Shown: positions 16,886 through 26,784, counted from the stretch's first letter. The stretch is 36,296 nucleotides of DNA from an uncultured Treponema sp. (GCA_947167345.1 CAMVHR010000032.1:1-36296), one strand, 5' to 3'. Notes: a model not told the origin generated them from the letters alone. Program-made: numbers and translations.

Positions 16886-17901
16886 TGGAGAAAACAGTCT
16901 ATACTGCTGCCTTGATTGGTTGCGGAAGAATCGGGTATTCTCTTGGACTGGATAGAAAACGTGAGCAGCCTGCAAGTCACACCATGGCTTTGAATGGTAA
17001 TGACCGCATAAAACTTATTGCAGGCTGTGATACTGATGCGGAAAAGCTTGAAGAATGGCACGCTGCCAATAAAGGTTGCGATGTATTTTCTTCGACAGAC
17101 GAGATGTATGAAAAATGTCATCCTGACATAATCACTATTGCTGTAAATGAGGCTTTTCATAAGGATGAGGCTGTTAAGGCGATTGGAAAGCTGCCTCGCC
17201 TTGTCATTCTTGAAAAGCCTGTTGCCCTTAATGTGGTCGAAGCTTTGGAAATATCTTCTGCATCGGTTGTCTTTAAGGTTCCTGTCCTTATTAATCATGA
17301 AAGGCGTTTTGCAGAAGACTATAAGCTTGCAAAAGAATATATGAGCCAGATTGGGGATTTGCAGAGCATTTCAGCTTCTTTATGTTCCAGCATGTGCGTG
17401 TATAATCCAGAAGAAGAGTCTACAGGTGCGTACAGCCTTATTCATGATGGAACTCATCTTGTAGATGCCGTTGAGTTTTTTTTGGATGATGTTCCATTGA
17501 AAGATCCTGTTGTTACAGGCATTTGGAAAGATGAAAACAATTGTGTGCGCCAGTTTAATGCCCATTTTTCTACAGACAAGTGTCCTGATGTTTCTGTTTC
17601 AATGAGCGGACGCTCCAAGTTTTTTAGCTTTGAGATTGTCATTAATGGAACTTTGGGACGGATATGTCTTGGAAATGGATTTTTAAAACTTTACAAGAGG
17701 GGAGAGTCTCCGTTTTATACAGGCTTTCATTCCCTTCTTTCTGATAAGTCTGTTCATGTTCCCAAGAAAACACTTTACTTTGCAAATATGATTCAGAATG
17801 CCGTTGATTTTTTAGACGGTGACTGTGCGTTAAAGTCTACTGTCAAGACAGGAATTCAAGATCTTGCCGTCTTGGAAGAAATAAAAATGAATCTTTTGTA
17901 A
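16885..17901 (+). CDS. Gfo/Idh/MocA family oxidoreductase
   Basis: 338 residues. An N-terminal Rossmann fold is seen as ALIGCGRIGYSLG at 8-20, and the EKP motif as VILEKPVAL near residues 109-117. A C-terminal alpha/beta domain follows, with DGTHLVD. The family oxidises or reduces sugars and related compounds with NAD(P); the substrate cannot be read from sequence. It is the third gene of the purB-proC operon (TAATG overlap), although no metabolic link to those enzymes is obvious. Confidence 0.85.
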   Translation: MEKTVYTAALIGCGRIGYSLGLDRKREQPASHTMALNGNDRIKLIAGCDTDAEKLEEWHAANKGCDVFSSTDEMYEKCHPDIITIAVNEAFHKDEAVKAIGKLPRLVILEKPVALNVVEALEISSASVVFKVPVLINHERRFAEDYKLAKEYMSQIGDLQSISASLCSSMCVYNPEEESTGAYSLIHDGTHLVDAVEFFLDDVPLKDPVVTGIWKDENNCVRQFNAHFSTDKCPDVSVSMSGRSKFFSFEIVINGTLGRICLGNGFLKLYKRGESPFYTGFHSLLSDKSVHVPKKTLYFANMIQNAVDFLDGDCALKSTVKTGIQDLAVLEEIKMNLL

Positions 17902-17921
17902 TCGGCTCTTTTTTAGTGTTA

Positions 17922-17950
17922 TTGACGATTCTGATATATTTTTCTATTAT
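17922..17950 (+). promoter_or_regulatory. Promoter of the lolA-like operon
   Basis: TTGACG (17922-17927), a 17-bp spacer and TATTAT (17945-17950), 6 nt before ATG 17957. Confidence 0.75.
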
Positions 17951-17956
17951 ATAACG

Positions 17957-18634
17957 ATGAAAAAAATAAAAACTTGTATTGTGGCCTGTTTTGTAGCTTT
18001 TTTTGCTATGTCCGTCACAAAGGCTCAGTCAATTATGACAGCCAGTGATTTTTTTAAGTCTGTGAGTGATTATTACGGAACAATTAGCGACTACGAAGCC
18101 GATGTAGATATAAATATAGGAAAGTCTTCCGACATGCAGGGCAAGGCTAGTTTTAAAAGACCTGAAATGCTCCGCATTGATTTTTCTCAGCCGGCAGAAC
18201 AGACTATTGTTTTTAGTGGAGATACGTTGACTATTTATCTTCCTCCGCCTTATTCTTCAATTCTTCAGCAGACTGTTTCCGGTTCCAGAGCGGCATCGGC
18301 TACTCCTGAAGGACTGGCTTTAATGCGTCGTTATTATACTATTTCGTATGAAACCGGTCAGGATCCTGTTCCTCTGGAAGAGGGAAGCTCTGAAATGGTA
18401 ATCAACCTTGTTCTCAAAAGGCGTTCCTCTTCAGAAGCGTTTTCACAGATAAACCTTTCAATTGATCCTTCCTCTAAGCTCATTAGGCGTGTCGTTGCAA
18501 TAACTCCGTCATCCCAGTCATATATATTTTATTTTTCAAATTACAGACTCAATACAGGGATGAGCGAACAGCGGTTTATATATGATCCGCCGTCTTCTGC
18601 AAATAATTACAACAATTTCCTGTTTTCGGAGTAA
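17957..18634 (+). CDS. lolA: LolA-like outer-membrane lipoprotein carrier
   Basis: 225 residues with a signal peptide (basic MKKIK, hydrophobic core, likely cleavage near KA-QS at 23). The mature part matches the LolA fold pattern, with GKASFKRPEMLRIDFSQP and a strand reading GDTLTIYLPPP. LolA carries lipoproteins across the periplasm. In spirochaetes, which are rich in lipoproteins, such proteins may differ in detail, so the exact function is inferred. It starts an operon with rodZ-like, rimO and uvrD. Confidence 0.8.
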   Translation: MKKIKTCIVACFVAFFAMSVTKAQSIMTASDFFKSVSDYYGTISDYEADVDINIGKSSDMQGKASFKRPEMLRIDFSQPAEQTIVFSGDTLTIYLPPPYSSILQQTVSGSRAASATPEGLALMRRYYTISYETGQDPVPLEEGSSEMVINLVLKRRSSSEAFSQINLSIDPSSKLIRRVVAITPSSQSYIFYFSNYRLNTGMSEQRFIYDPPSSANNYNNFLFSE

Positions 18635-18640
18635 TGCAAT

Positions 18641-19777
18641 ATGGAAAGTTATGGAGAAATTCTTCGTCAGGTGCGGGAAGACAAAGGTCTGACCGTTACT
18701 GAAGTTGCAAAAGCTACAAGCATTTCTGAGGCATACATAAGGGCTTTGGAGTCTGAAGATGTTCAGGCTTTTCCAGGTGAGACCTACCTGATAGGTTTTT
18801 TGAGGAATTATTCAACTTACCTTGGGGCAGATACAGAAAATCTTATAAAATATTATAATGCGGCTCAAAGACAGGCTTCTCCTGTTCCAAAAGAGCTTTT
18901 GGAAAAACATGCTCCAAAGTTTGTAGTACCCCTTATTATTACGATTATAAGCATTTTGTTTATTCTGTTTGTGCTGTTCATGTATTTTTACGTACTCAAG
19001 ATTCCAGCTCGTCGTGCGGAAAAAGCACAGAAAACTCTTGAAAGCACAAAGATCCATCAGTATGAATTTTCTGGGGAAATTCAGAATGTTCGCCTTTACA
19101 CAGGTGATCAGATTTTGATTCCGTCTGTTGATGGAGAAGGAAGCGTTGTACTTACTGTTGCTGACACAAAAGGCTCGTTGGCTGTGTTGACTCCATCTGG
19201 CAGACAGGTCGTTGAGCTTAGCGAAGAACGCGGCATCGATATTAATAATGACAATGCACCTGAAATAATTTTGTATGTCAGTGATGTCGACGTAAAAGAC
19301 GGTTCTCGTGGTGCAGAAGTTCGCATGCTTTCTGTTGGAAGCGGCTATACGGCTTTTGTTGATGTTGAGAATTCAAGGGAAAAAGCTGAGGAAAAGAAAG
19401 CTGATGAAATTTCTGTTCCTGTTGAAACTAGTGATTCTCCTTCTGACAGCAAACGGACTTTAATAAAGGAAGACACCAGAGCATATCCTTTTACTGTTAA
19501 TATTTCATTCAGAGGTTCCTGTGTTTTGCGCTATCGTTCTGACAGAAAAGATTCTGTTGAAGATTATTATCAGCCTGGTGATACTGTCAGCGTTTCATCG
19601 CAGAACGGATTCCGCATTTGGTCTAGCAATATTAATGTAATGAAAATACAGGTTGTTGCAGGTCTTTCAACTTATGACATTGGTGTCGGAAAAGCTGGTG
19701 AAGTAGATGTTGAAGACATAAAATGGGTTAGAGATTCAGACGGCATGTACCGTCTGGTGGTAGAAAAACTTGACTGA
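18641..19777 (+). CDS. rodZ: RodZ-like helix-turn-helix membrane protein
   Basis: 378 residues. A cytoplasmic Xre-type helix-turn-helix at about 5-70 (LRQVREDKGLTVTEVAKATS) is followed by one membrane segment (about 87-112) and a large extracytoplasmic region ending in a DUF4115-like beta domain. This is the RodZ architecture; RodZ links MreB to the wall-elongation machinery. A Lys/Glu-rich linker lies near 245-270. It starts 6 nt after the lolA-like stop and overlaps rimO by 8 nt. Confidence 0.85.
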   Translation: MESYGEILRQVREDKGLTVTEVAKATSISEAYIRALESEDVQAFPGETYLIGFLRNYSTYLGADTENLIKYYNAAQRQASPVPKELLEKHAPKFVVPLIITIISILFILFVLFMYFYVLKIPARRAEKAQKTLESTKIHQYEFSGEIQNVRLYTGDQILIPSVDGEGSVVLTVADTKGSLAVLTPSGRQVVELSEERGIDINNDNAPEIILYVSDVDVKDGSRGAEVRMLSVGSGYTAFVDVENSREKAEEKKADEISVPVETSDSPSDSKRTLIKEDTRAYPFTVNISFRGSCVLRYRSDRKDSVEDYYQPGDTVSVSSQNGFRIWSSNINVMKIQVVAGLSTYDIGVGKAGEVDVEDIKWVRDSDGMYRLVVEKLD

Positions 19778-21170
19778 TAAGACTTTTTTTTTAGACCAGC
19801 ACGGATGTGCAAAGAATCAGGTTGACGGTGAACTGATTATTTCCCGATTGTCTGCTTTGGGCATGATTCGCACGGATGATGCTTCTAAAGCAGATCTGAT
19901 TATCATAAACAGCTGTGGCTTTATTGAAAGTGCGAAAAAAGAAAGCATAGATGCCCTCATGGATGCACGTGATGCTTATCCTCATGCAAAAATTCTTTTG
20001 GCAGGATGTCTTGCAGAACGTTATGCGGATGTATTTAAAACAGAGTTGCCTGAGGCTGATGGTATTTTTGGAAACGGTGATTTGACGCAGATAGATGGTA
20101 CTGTTTCATCTTTGTTTAAAGGTGAGCGTCCTGTAGTGTGTCCTCCCCAGAAAGGTGTCTGCTGTGGTGACAGAAATACGCTCCTTTCGTTTAAGGGTAG
20201 CGCATTTGTAAAAATTACAGAGGGCTGTGATAACTGCTGTACATTCTGTGCAATTCCTATTATTAGAGGTTCTTTGCGTTCTCGTAAAGCTTCTGAAATT
20301 GTAGATGAGATAAAGACTCTTGTTGCAAAAGGCATTCATGAAATAAATCTTATAGGGCAAGATCTTGCTGCTTATGGATACGGAAAGAATGATGATGTTT
20401 TTGACCGTGGTGAAAATCATACCGATGGCGGAATGTCATTACTTGCGGAACTTATTACTAAGATTTCTGCTTTGGAAGGTAAATTTTGGGTACGTCTTCT
20501 TTATATTCACCCAGATCACTTTAATACGGATATTCTTGCTGTAATGAAAAAGGATTCAAGATTCCTTCCTTATTTTGACATACCTTTTCAGTCTGGTGAC
20601 GATGGCATTATCCGCCTGATGAACAGAAAAGGCTCTTTTGACTCTTATGTGAATTTGGTAAAGGCAATTCGTGACGCATTCCCCGAAAGCTGCATCCGTA
20701 CGACATTCCTCACAGGATTTCCAGAAGAGTCTGAAGAAGCCGCTGAACAGAGTGTTCGGTTTTTGAAGGCAATACAGAGCGACTGGTCTGGATGTTTCCC
20801 TTACAGCAGGGAAGAAGATACTCCTGCTGCAAAAATGAAGGGAAAAGTTTCTGCATCGGTTGCAGAAAAGAGGGCTTCTCGTCTTGAGCAGTTGCAGTCT
20901 GAAATTACAGCAGAACGATTAAAGTCAAGAGTTGGAAAAGATTACGATGTCTTGATAGAAGAAATAGTGCACAATTCAGAAGAATCTGATGAAGGACTTG
21001 CAATAGGGCGTGCATGGTTTGAGGCTCCTGAAGTAGATGGAAATGTTGTTGTCCGCTATGATCTTGATGATGCCGATGCTGTCCGAAATATTGTTCCTGG
21101 TGGAATGGTAAAGGTTCATGCCCTTGCTTCATCTGCTGTAGACATTGACGGAGAATATATTGGGCTGTAA
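19770..21170 (+). CDS. rimO: Ribosomal protein S12 methylthiotransferase RimO
   Basis: 466 residues. The N-terminal UPF0004 domain has cluster cysteines C13, C49 and C80. The radical SAM motif is C153-x3-C157-x2-C160, followed by the typical IPIIRGSLRSR. A C-terminal TRAM domain follows. It adds a methylthio group to an Asp of ribosomal protein S12. DQHGCAKNQVDGE favours RimO over MiaB. The start is TTG 19770, inside the end of the rodZ-like gene (8-nt overlap), and no other start fits the conserved N-terminus. Confidence 0.92.
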   Translation: MTDKTFFLDQHGCAKNQVDGELIISRLSALGMIRTDDASKADLIIINSCGFIESAKKESIDALMDARDAYPHAKILLAGCLAERYADVFKTELPEADGIFGNGDLTQIDGTVSSLFKGERPVVCPPQKGVCCGDRNTLLSFKGSAFVKITEGCDNCCTFCAIPIIRGSLRSRKASEIVDEIKTLVAKGIHEINLIGQDLAAYGYGKNDDVFDRGENHTDGGMSLLAELITKISALEGKFWVRLLYIHPDHFNTDILAVMKKDSRFLPYFDIPFQSGDDGIIRLMNRKGSFDSYVNLVKAIRDAFPESCIRTTFLTGFPEESEEAAEQSVRFLKAIQSDWSGCFPYSREEDTPAAKMKGKVSASVAEKRASRLEQLQSEITAERLKSRVGKDYDVLIEEIVHNSEESDEGLAIGRAWFEAPEVDGNVVVRYDLDDADAVRNIVPGGMVKVHALASSAVDIDGEYIGL

Positions 21171-23295
21171 TTCTTATCTTGAGGTTTTAAATCCTGAGCA
21201 GAAAAAAGCTGTTGTTCATGAAGGTTCGCCTCTTTTAATTCTGGCTGGGGCAGGAAGCGGCAAGACACGTGTAATTACGACAAAAATTGCATACCTCATA
21301 GCCGAAAAATATATAGATCCATATTCAATTCTTGCAGTGACGTTTACTAAAAAAGCTGCAAATGAAATGAAAGAAAGGGCTGTTGCATTAGAGCCTCGTG
21401 CAGAATATGCTCAGATAAGGACTTTTCATTCTTGGGGTGCGTACTTTTTAAGAAAGTATGCGACTGATGCTGGTGTCGATAAGAATTTTACAGTCTATGA
21501 TGACGATGACATGGTTACTCTTGTGACTAAGGCAGTTCCTTCTCTTTCAAAGCAGCAGGCTTCATTGGCCGCCCATAAAATTTCTCTTGCAAAAGATTAT
21601 TGCTATACGCCTGAAAGCGAAGATCTTTATAAGATTTCGGAAGATCCTTCGTTTCGTGATATTTATGATGCATACGAAAAACGGCTTCGCGAAACTGGCA
21701 ATGTAGATTTTGGTGATTTAATTTTACTGCCGTATCTGATACTTAAGAACAATGATTTTGTTCGTCATGAACAGCATCGCCGCTATCGTGTAATAATGGT
21801 TGATGAATATCAGGATTCCAACGTGGCTCAGTTCAAGCTGTTGCATGCTCTTTCTGGTGTTGATGAAGATTCTGGTTCGTATGTCTGTGTTGTAGGTGAC
21901 GATGACCAGAGCATTTATAAATTTCGTGGTGCTGACATTCATAATATCCTTAATTTTCAAAATGAGTTTCCTGATACAACGCTCGTAAGGCTTGAGACAA
22001 ATTATCGTTCTTCTGCAGAAATACTTGCATGTGCTGATTCTGTCGTAAAGAATAATGAGGGGCGGCTTGGAAAGACTCTTGTTTCTGCACGGGGAAAAGG
22101 AAAGATTCCTACTCTAGTTTTTTTGCCTACGCAGGATGATGAAACTCAGTTTTGTGCGGAAATAATAGGTCAGGCTCACGAGAAGGGAACTCCGTATTCT
22201 GACTGGGCAATTCTGTACCGAACGAATGCCCAGTCTTTGGGCTTTGAATCAGAATTTTTGCACAGAAAAATACCTTACACTATTGTTGGTTCATTGAAAT
22301 TTTATGAGCGTGAGGAAGTTAAGGATATCCTTGCGTGGATTTCCCTCATTGCAAATCCTCGTGATGAAATTGCGTTCAGGAGGATTGTGAATAAGCCTGC
22401 ACGAGGAATTGGAAACACTTCTCAGGAAAAAATAATTGCATCAAGTGTTGGGCAGTCTTTTCTTGAAGGTTGGAAGAATGTAAAACTTTCAAAAAAATGT
22501 ACAGAAAGTCTTTCTAATTTTTGCGAGTCTGTAAATGAATGTCTAATCATGCTTTCTGATGAAAGTTCTGAAAAACTTTCCAAGTTTATAGAAAGTGTCG
22601 TAAAGAAATCTGGTCTTGAAGAGCACTATGCGGTACAGGATGAAATTGCCGGTACTCAGAAGATTTCAAACCTTCAGGAGCTTATAAACAGTGCTGTTTT
22701 GTATCCTTGTTCCATGCAAGGCTTGTTGGATTTTATGGATCATATTCAGCTTGATAAAACTCTTGAGAGCGAGAATGAAAATTCTTCACAAAAAGATTGT
22801 GTTACGCTGATTACCCTTCACAATACAAAAGGCCTTGAATTTTCTAGAGTTATTATTACGGGCATGGAAAGCGGAATCTTCCCGCGTGAGGACAAGAGTG
22901 GAGAAGAACTTGAAGAAGAACGTCGCCTTTTTTATGTGGGAATTACCCGTGCTCAGAATGAATTGTATTTGACAAGCTGCGGCTTGCGACGTTTGTATGG
23001 ACGGACTAATTACATGAGTCCGAGTCCGTTTTTATCTGAAATTGACAAAAATCTTGTACGTGTAATTGGAGAAAAGCCGTCTTCGTTTGCCTGTGAAAAT
23101 TCAGAGGCGGTTGCCATCGCAAAAAAATACAGGAAAGGTGTATGTGTCTATCATGATGATTATGGTCACGGTCAGATTGTACACGCACATTTTTCTGAAG
23201 AAGGCGAATATGTTATCAGCGTGAAATTCAGTACAGGTGCAGTTGCAAAGTTTATGCCGCAGTATCAGAGCGGCTCTCTGCTTGTAGAAGATTAA
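21160..23295 (+). CDS. uvrD: UvrD/PcrA-type DNA helicase
   Basis: 711 residues from TTG 21160. This start is chosen because GGAG at 21150-21153 sits 6 nt before it; TTG 21145 in the same frame lacks a site. Superfamily 1A motifs are visible: LNPEQKKAV (Q-motif), LAGAGSGKTR (Walker A), VDEYQDSN (motif II), GDDDQSIYKFRGA (motif III), LETNYRSS (motif IV), TLHNTKGLEF (motif V) and GITRAQNELYL (motif VI). It unwinds DNA in nucleotide-excision and mismatch repair. It overlaps rimO by 11 nt. The C-terminal 65 residues resemble the PcrA tail. Confidence 0.92.
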   Translation: MGCNSYLEVLNPEQKKAVVHEGSPLLILAGAGSGKTRVITTKIAYLIAEKYIDPYSILAVTFTKKAANEMKERAVALEPRAEYAQIRTFHSWGAYFLRKYATDAGVDKNFTVYDDDDMVTLVTKAVPSLSKQQASLAAHKISLAKDYCYTPESEDLYKISEDPSFRDIYDAYEKRLRETGNVDFGDLILLPYLILKNNDFVRHEQHRRYRVIMVDEYQDSNVAQFKLLHALSGVDEDSGSYVCVVGDDDQSIYKFRGADIHNILNFQNEFPDTTLVRLETNYRSSAEILACADSVVKNNEGRLGKTLVSARGKGKIPTLVFLPTQDDETQFCAEIIGQAHEKGTPYSDWAILYRTNAQSLGFESEFLHRKIPYTIVGSLKFYEREEVKDILAWISLIANPRDEIAFRRIVNKPARGIGNTSQEKIIASSVGQSFLEGWKNVKLSKKCTESLSNFCESVNECLIMLSDESSEKLSKFIESVVKKSGLEEHYAVQDEIAGTQKISNLQELINSAVLYPCSMQGLLDFMDHIQLDKTLESENENSSQKDCVTLITLHNTKGLEFSRVIITGMESGIFPREDKSGEELEEERRLFYVGITRAQNELYLTSCGLRRLYGRTNYMSPSPFLSEIDKNLVRVIGEKPSSFACENSEAVAIAKKYRKGVCVYHDDYGHGQIVHAHFSEEGEYVISVKFSTGAVAKFMPQYQSGSLLVED

Positions 23296-23344
23296 GGATC
23301 TGTAGTCCGTTTTTCTATCTATTCCATAAAACGTTCAAATTTGA

Positions 23345-23350
23345 TATAGT
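23345..23350 (+). promoter_or_regulatory. Likely -10 element of gatCAB
   Basis: TATAGT ends 8 nt before ATG 23359. The -35 at 17 bp (TTCCAT) is poor, and no Shine-Dalgarno is visible. Read-through from uvrD is also possible. Confidence 0.4.
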
Positions 23351-23358
23351 GTTGAACT

Positions 23359-23670
23359 ATGAGTGACTCAAAACGAACTGTAAATGAAGATACACTTGAA
23401 AAATTGCTGTATCTTTCACGATTATCCCCTGAAAGTACCGACATGGCTACACTGAAAAAGCAGGTTGACGAGATTGTAGGATATTTTGACATCCTTTCCA
23501 AATATGATGATAGTGCAAATCCTTACGATGCATATCCAACGACAGATTCAGAACTTTTACGCGAAGATGAAATTGTTGCAGGTCTTGAAATGCACGATGT
23601 TAAGAAAGTAAGTGAGCACTTCCTTGACGGATATTTCCAGGTACCAAAAGTTTTGGGAGAAGGTGCGTAA
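23359..23670 (+). CDS. gatC: Aspartyl/glutamyl-tRNA amidotransferase subunit C
   Basis: 103 residues, the usual size. The family pattern is clear: LEKLLYLSRLSPE near the N-terminus, LKKQVDEIVGYFDIL, and a terminal FLDGYFQVPKVLGEG. GatC wraps around GatA and stabilises the GatCAB complex. First gene of gatCAB; its stop is 1 nt before gatA. Confidence 0.93.
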   Translation: MSDSKRTVNEDTLEKLLYLSRLSPESTDMATLKKQVDEIVGYFDILSKYDDSANPYDAYPTTDSELLREDEIVAGLEMHDVKKVSEHFLDGYFQVPKVLGEGA

Positions 23671-23671
23671 T

Positions 23672-25243
23672 ATGCAGACAATAAAAGAAGCTGTAGCTGC
23701 CTTGAAAGCTGGCAGCATTACTAGTAAATCGCTTGTAGAAAAATCGATTACTACATTTGAAAACGATAAAAAATCAGCATTGCCTTTAAATGCTTTCATT
23801 GAAATGTATGATGATGCCATTGCACTGGCAGAAGCTGCTGATAAAGAAATAGAAGCAGCTCGTGCAGCTGGTACTTTGGATGACCTTTTTGCTAAAAAGC
23901 CACTTCTTGGACTTCCTTTTGCAAATAAAGATAATATTTCTGTACGTGGCAAACATTTAACCTGTGCATCAAAACTTCTTGACGGATATGTCGCACCATA
24001 TAATGCAACTGTAATTAACCGCCTTATGGCTGCAGGGGCAATTCCTCTTGGTCGCTGTAATCAGGATGAATTTGCAATGGGCTCTTCTACAGAATATTCC
24101 AGTTATGGACCAACACGAAACCCTATTAACAGGGCTTATGTTTCTGGAGGTTCTTCTGGTGGATCTACAGCTGCTGTTGCGGCAAATCAGGCTTTGTTTG
24201 CTTTGGGAACTGAGACTGGTGGTTCTGTCCGTCTTCCAGCTTCATACTGTGGAGTTTATGGACTTAAGCCAACTTACGGCGTTTTAAGCCGATGGGGTGT
24301 TGTTGCATACGGTTCTTCCCTTGATCAGGTAGGTGTTCTTGGTCACACTCCAAGTGATATCGCTCTTCCTTTGAGCGTGATGAGCGGTGTTGATTTTTAC
24401 GATGATACATCTGCAGATCTTCCTGAAAGTGGTTCTCTTAAAAATCTTACAGCATTTAATGATTTTGCCCATCTTAAAATTGCAATTCCTAAGCAGTTCC
24501 TTGAAAGCAAAGGTCTTGATGCTGATGTTGGAAAAGTCTTTGAAGACACACGTGCATGGTTTGAATCAAAAGGTGCAAAGATTGATATTGTAGACCTTCC
24601 TGTTTTAGATGCATCAATTGCTTCTTATTATGTAATTGCTCTTTCTGAAGCTGCATCAAATCTTAGCCGCTTTGATGGCATCCGTTATGGAGCACGCATT
24701 GATAACAGTGCAGGCTATGACCAGCTTTATGTAGATACACGCAGTGCTGGCTTTGGTCCAGAAGTAAAACGAAGAATAATAATCGGTAACTACGTTCTTT
24801 CTGAACAGTTTTCAGGTGACACATACAAGAAGGGCATGGCAGTTCGTGCTCGCATTCAGAAGGAAGTCGCAAAACTTTTTGAAAGTTATGACATAATTTT
24901 GTGTCCTACATGTCCTACACCATCTTTCCGTCTTGGTCAGAAAGTAGATGATCCGCTTGCAATGTATTTGAGTGATCTGTTTACGGTATTCGTAAACCTT
25001 GCTCGAATTCCAAGCATTTCTGTTCCTTGTGGACACACTCATGGAAAAGATGTTGAAGCTGGCATTACCAAAGGCTTTAACGGAGAATTTGCCCGTGCAG
25101 CAGCTAGGGGCGACAGCGACAGTATGCCTGTTGGCATTCAGTTTGCAGGTCCAATGTTTAGCGAAGCTAAAATTCTTAGCATTGCTCAGGCTTGGGAAGA
25201 AGATCATCCTGGTTGCGGAAGCCCTGTTATGGAGGCAAAATAA
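23672..25243 (+). CDS. gatA: Aspartyl/glutamyl-tRNA amidotransferase subunit A
   Basis: 523 residues from ATG 23672, which follows GGGAGAAGG. An amidase-signature enzyme: catalytic Lys K86 (ANKDN), cis-Ser S161 within SGGSSGGS, and nucleophile S185 (TETGGS). It releases ammonia from glutamine and passes it to GatB for conversion of mischarged Glu-tRNA(Gln) or Asp-tRNA(Asn). The longer frame starting at 23612 would overlap gatC by 59 nt and is not favoured. Confidence 0.95.
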   Translation: MQTIKEAVAALKAGSITSKSLVEKSITTFENDKKSALPLNAFIEMYDDAIALAEAADKEIEAARAAGTLDDLFAKKPLLGLPFANKDNISVRGKHLTCASKLLDGYVAPYNATVINRLMAAGAIPLGRCNQDEFAMGSSTEYSSYGPTRNPINRAYVSGGSSGGSTAAVAANQALFALGTETGGSVRLPASYCGVYGLKPTYGVLSRWGVVAYGSSLDQVGVLGHTPSDIALPLSVMSGVDFYDDTSADLPESGSLKNLTAFNDFAHLKIAIPKQFLESKGLDADVGKVFEDTRAWFESKGAKIDIVDLPVLDASIASYYVIALSEAASNLSRFDGIRYGARIDNSAGYDQLYVDTRSAGFGPEVKRRIIIGNYVLSEQFSGDTYKKGMAVRARIQKEVAKLFESYDIILCPTCPTPSFRLGQKVDDPLAMYLSDLFTVFVNLARIPSISVPCGHTHGKDVEAGITKGFNGEFARAAARGDSDSMPVGIQFAGPMFSEAKILSIAQAWEEDHPGCGSPVMEAK

Positions 25244-25245
25244 TT

Positions 25246-26784
25246 ATGGCTATTGATAAATGGGAAATTGTCATTGGTTGTGAAATTCATACACAGCTTC
25301 TTACAAAAACAAAGGCTTTCTGTGCCTGTGAAAATAGATATGGCGGAATGCCTAATACTCGTGTATGTCCTGTCTGTCTTGGATTGCCTGGTGCAATGCC
25401 AAGAATAAGCAAAGGTTATGTAGAACTTGGTGCTGTTGCAGGTATTGCACTCAACTGTAACATTGCACGTTTTACAAAATTTGACCGTAAGCATTATTTT
25501 TACCCGGACTTGACTAAGGGCTATCAGATTACACAATATGATATTCCTTTGTGTACTGACGGATATGTTGATTTGCCTATGGTAAAATATCCTAAAGACC
25601 AGCAGGCTGGTGGTGAAAAATGCAGGACAAAGAACTTTATTGGTGAAGATTGCATTATTCAGGATGGTAAATACCGTCGTGTACGCGTAGAAAGAATCCA
25701 TCTTGAAGAGGACGTAGGTAAGTCTCTTCACTTGCAGGGAAAACATTCATATATTGATTACAACCGTTCTGGTACACCTCTTATAGAAATTGTTACAAAG
25801 CCAGACATGACAAGTCCTGAAGAAGCAGCTTTGTTCATGGAGACTGTTCAGGAAATTCTTCGTTACATGAAAGTTACAAATGGTAACCTTGAAGAAGGAA
25901 ACATGCGTTGTGATGCAAACATCAACCTGAACGTATGGGAAGACGGAAAACTTTATCACACTCCTATTTCTGAAATCAAGAACTTGAACTCATTCCGTTC
26001 TATCCGTGAAGCTTGTGCTTATGAAGCTCAGCGTCAGCTTAAAGAGTTTCAGGAAGACAGACAGGAATTCAACCCTGGCTTTAAAGTTACAATGGGTTGG
26101 GATGAAGAAAAAGGTCAGACCGTTGTACAGCGTACAAAGAACAGCTTTGTTGACTATCGTTTTGTTGTTGAACCTGATATTAAACCATTCAGCGTAAGCG
26201 AAGCCCTTATTGAGCGTGCTCATGGAAGGGTAGGTGAGTTGCCGGAAGCAAAGAGAAATCGACTTAAGAAAGAATATGGACTTTCAGATTTTGACGTTGA
26301 AACTCTTACTGGTACACGTGAACTTTCTTTATGGTTTGAGGAAGCTGCAAAGGATGCAAAAGATGTAAAGAAAGTTGCCAACTGGATTCTTGCAGAACTT
26401 CTTGCTGTTTTGAATGAAAAAAATCAGTCTATTACCGATGTTTCAATAACTCCTAAGCATATAACGGAACTTGTCAATGCAATTGAAGATGGCAAGATTA
26501 CATCTGCACAGGGAAAGACTGTTTTTGCAGAAATGCTAGCTTCAAATAAAATGCCTGCTGAAATTATAAAAGAAAAAGGCATGGAAGTTGTGAGCGATAA
26601 TAATGCAATAGAAGCTATTGTTGATAAGATTATTGCTGCAAATCCTAAGGCTGTAAGCGACTTTAAGGGTGGCAAGACTAACGTAATCGGATGGCTTACT
26701 GGTCAGGTCATGAAGGAAAGTAAGGGCAAGGCAAATCCGAAGATGGCAAGCGAGCTTGTAAATAAAAAGCTTTCTGCACTTTAG
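25246..26784 (+). CDS. gatB: Aspartyl/glutamyl-tRNA amidotransferase subunit B
   Basis: 512 residues from ATG 25246, 2 nt after gatA, with GGAGG about 10 nt upstream. The N-terminal catalytic cradle has EIHTQL and zinc-type cysteines (CACEN and CPVCLG). The C-terminal YqeY-like helical domain binds tRNA. GatB activates the mischarged tRNA with ATP and transfers ammonia. An alternative start at 25192 would run into gatA. The presence of GatCAB implies that Gln-tRNA, Asn-tRNA or both are made by the indirect route. Confidence 0.95.
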   Translation: MAIDKWEIVIGCEIHTQLLTKTKAFCACENRYGGMPNTRVCPVCLGLPGAMPRISKGYVELGAVAGIALNCNIARFTKFDRKHYFYPDLTKGYQITQYDIPLCTDGYVDLPMVKYPKDQQAGGEKCRTKNFIGEDCIIQDGKYRRVRVERIHLEEDVGKSLHLQGKHSYIDYNRSGTPLIEIVTKPDMTSPEEAALFMETVQEILRYMKVTNGNLEEGNMRCDANINLNVWEDGKLYHTPISEIKNLNSFRSIREACAYEAQRQLKEFQEDRQEFNPGFKVTMGWDEEKGQTVVQRTKNSFVDYRFVVEPDIKPFSVSEALIERAHGRVGELPEAKRNRLKKEYGLSDFDVETLTGTRELSLWFEEAAKDAKDVKKVANWILAELLAVLNEKNQSITDVSITPKHITELVNAIEDGKITSAQGKTVFAEMLASNKMPAEIIKEKGMEVVSDNNAIEAIVDKIIAANPKAVSDFKGGKTNVIGWLTGQVMKESKGKANPKMASELVNKKLSAL

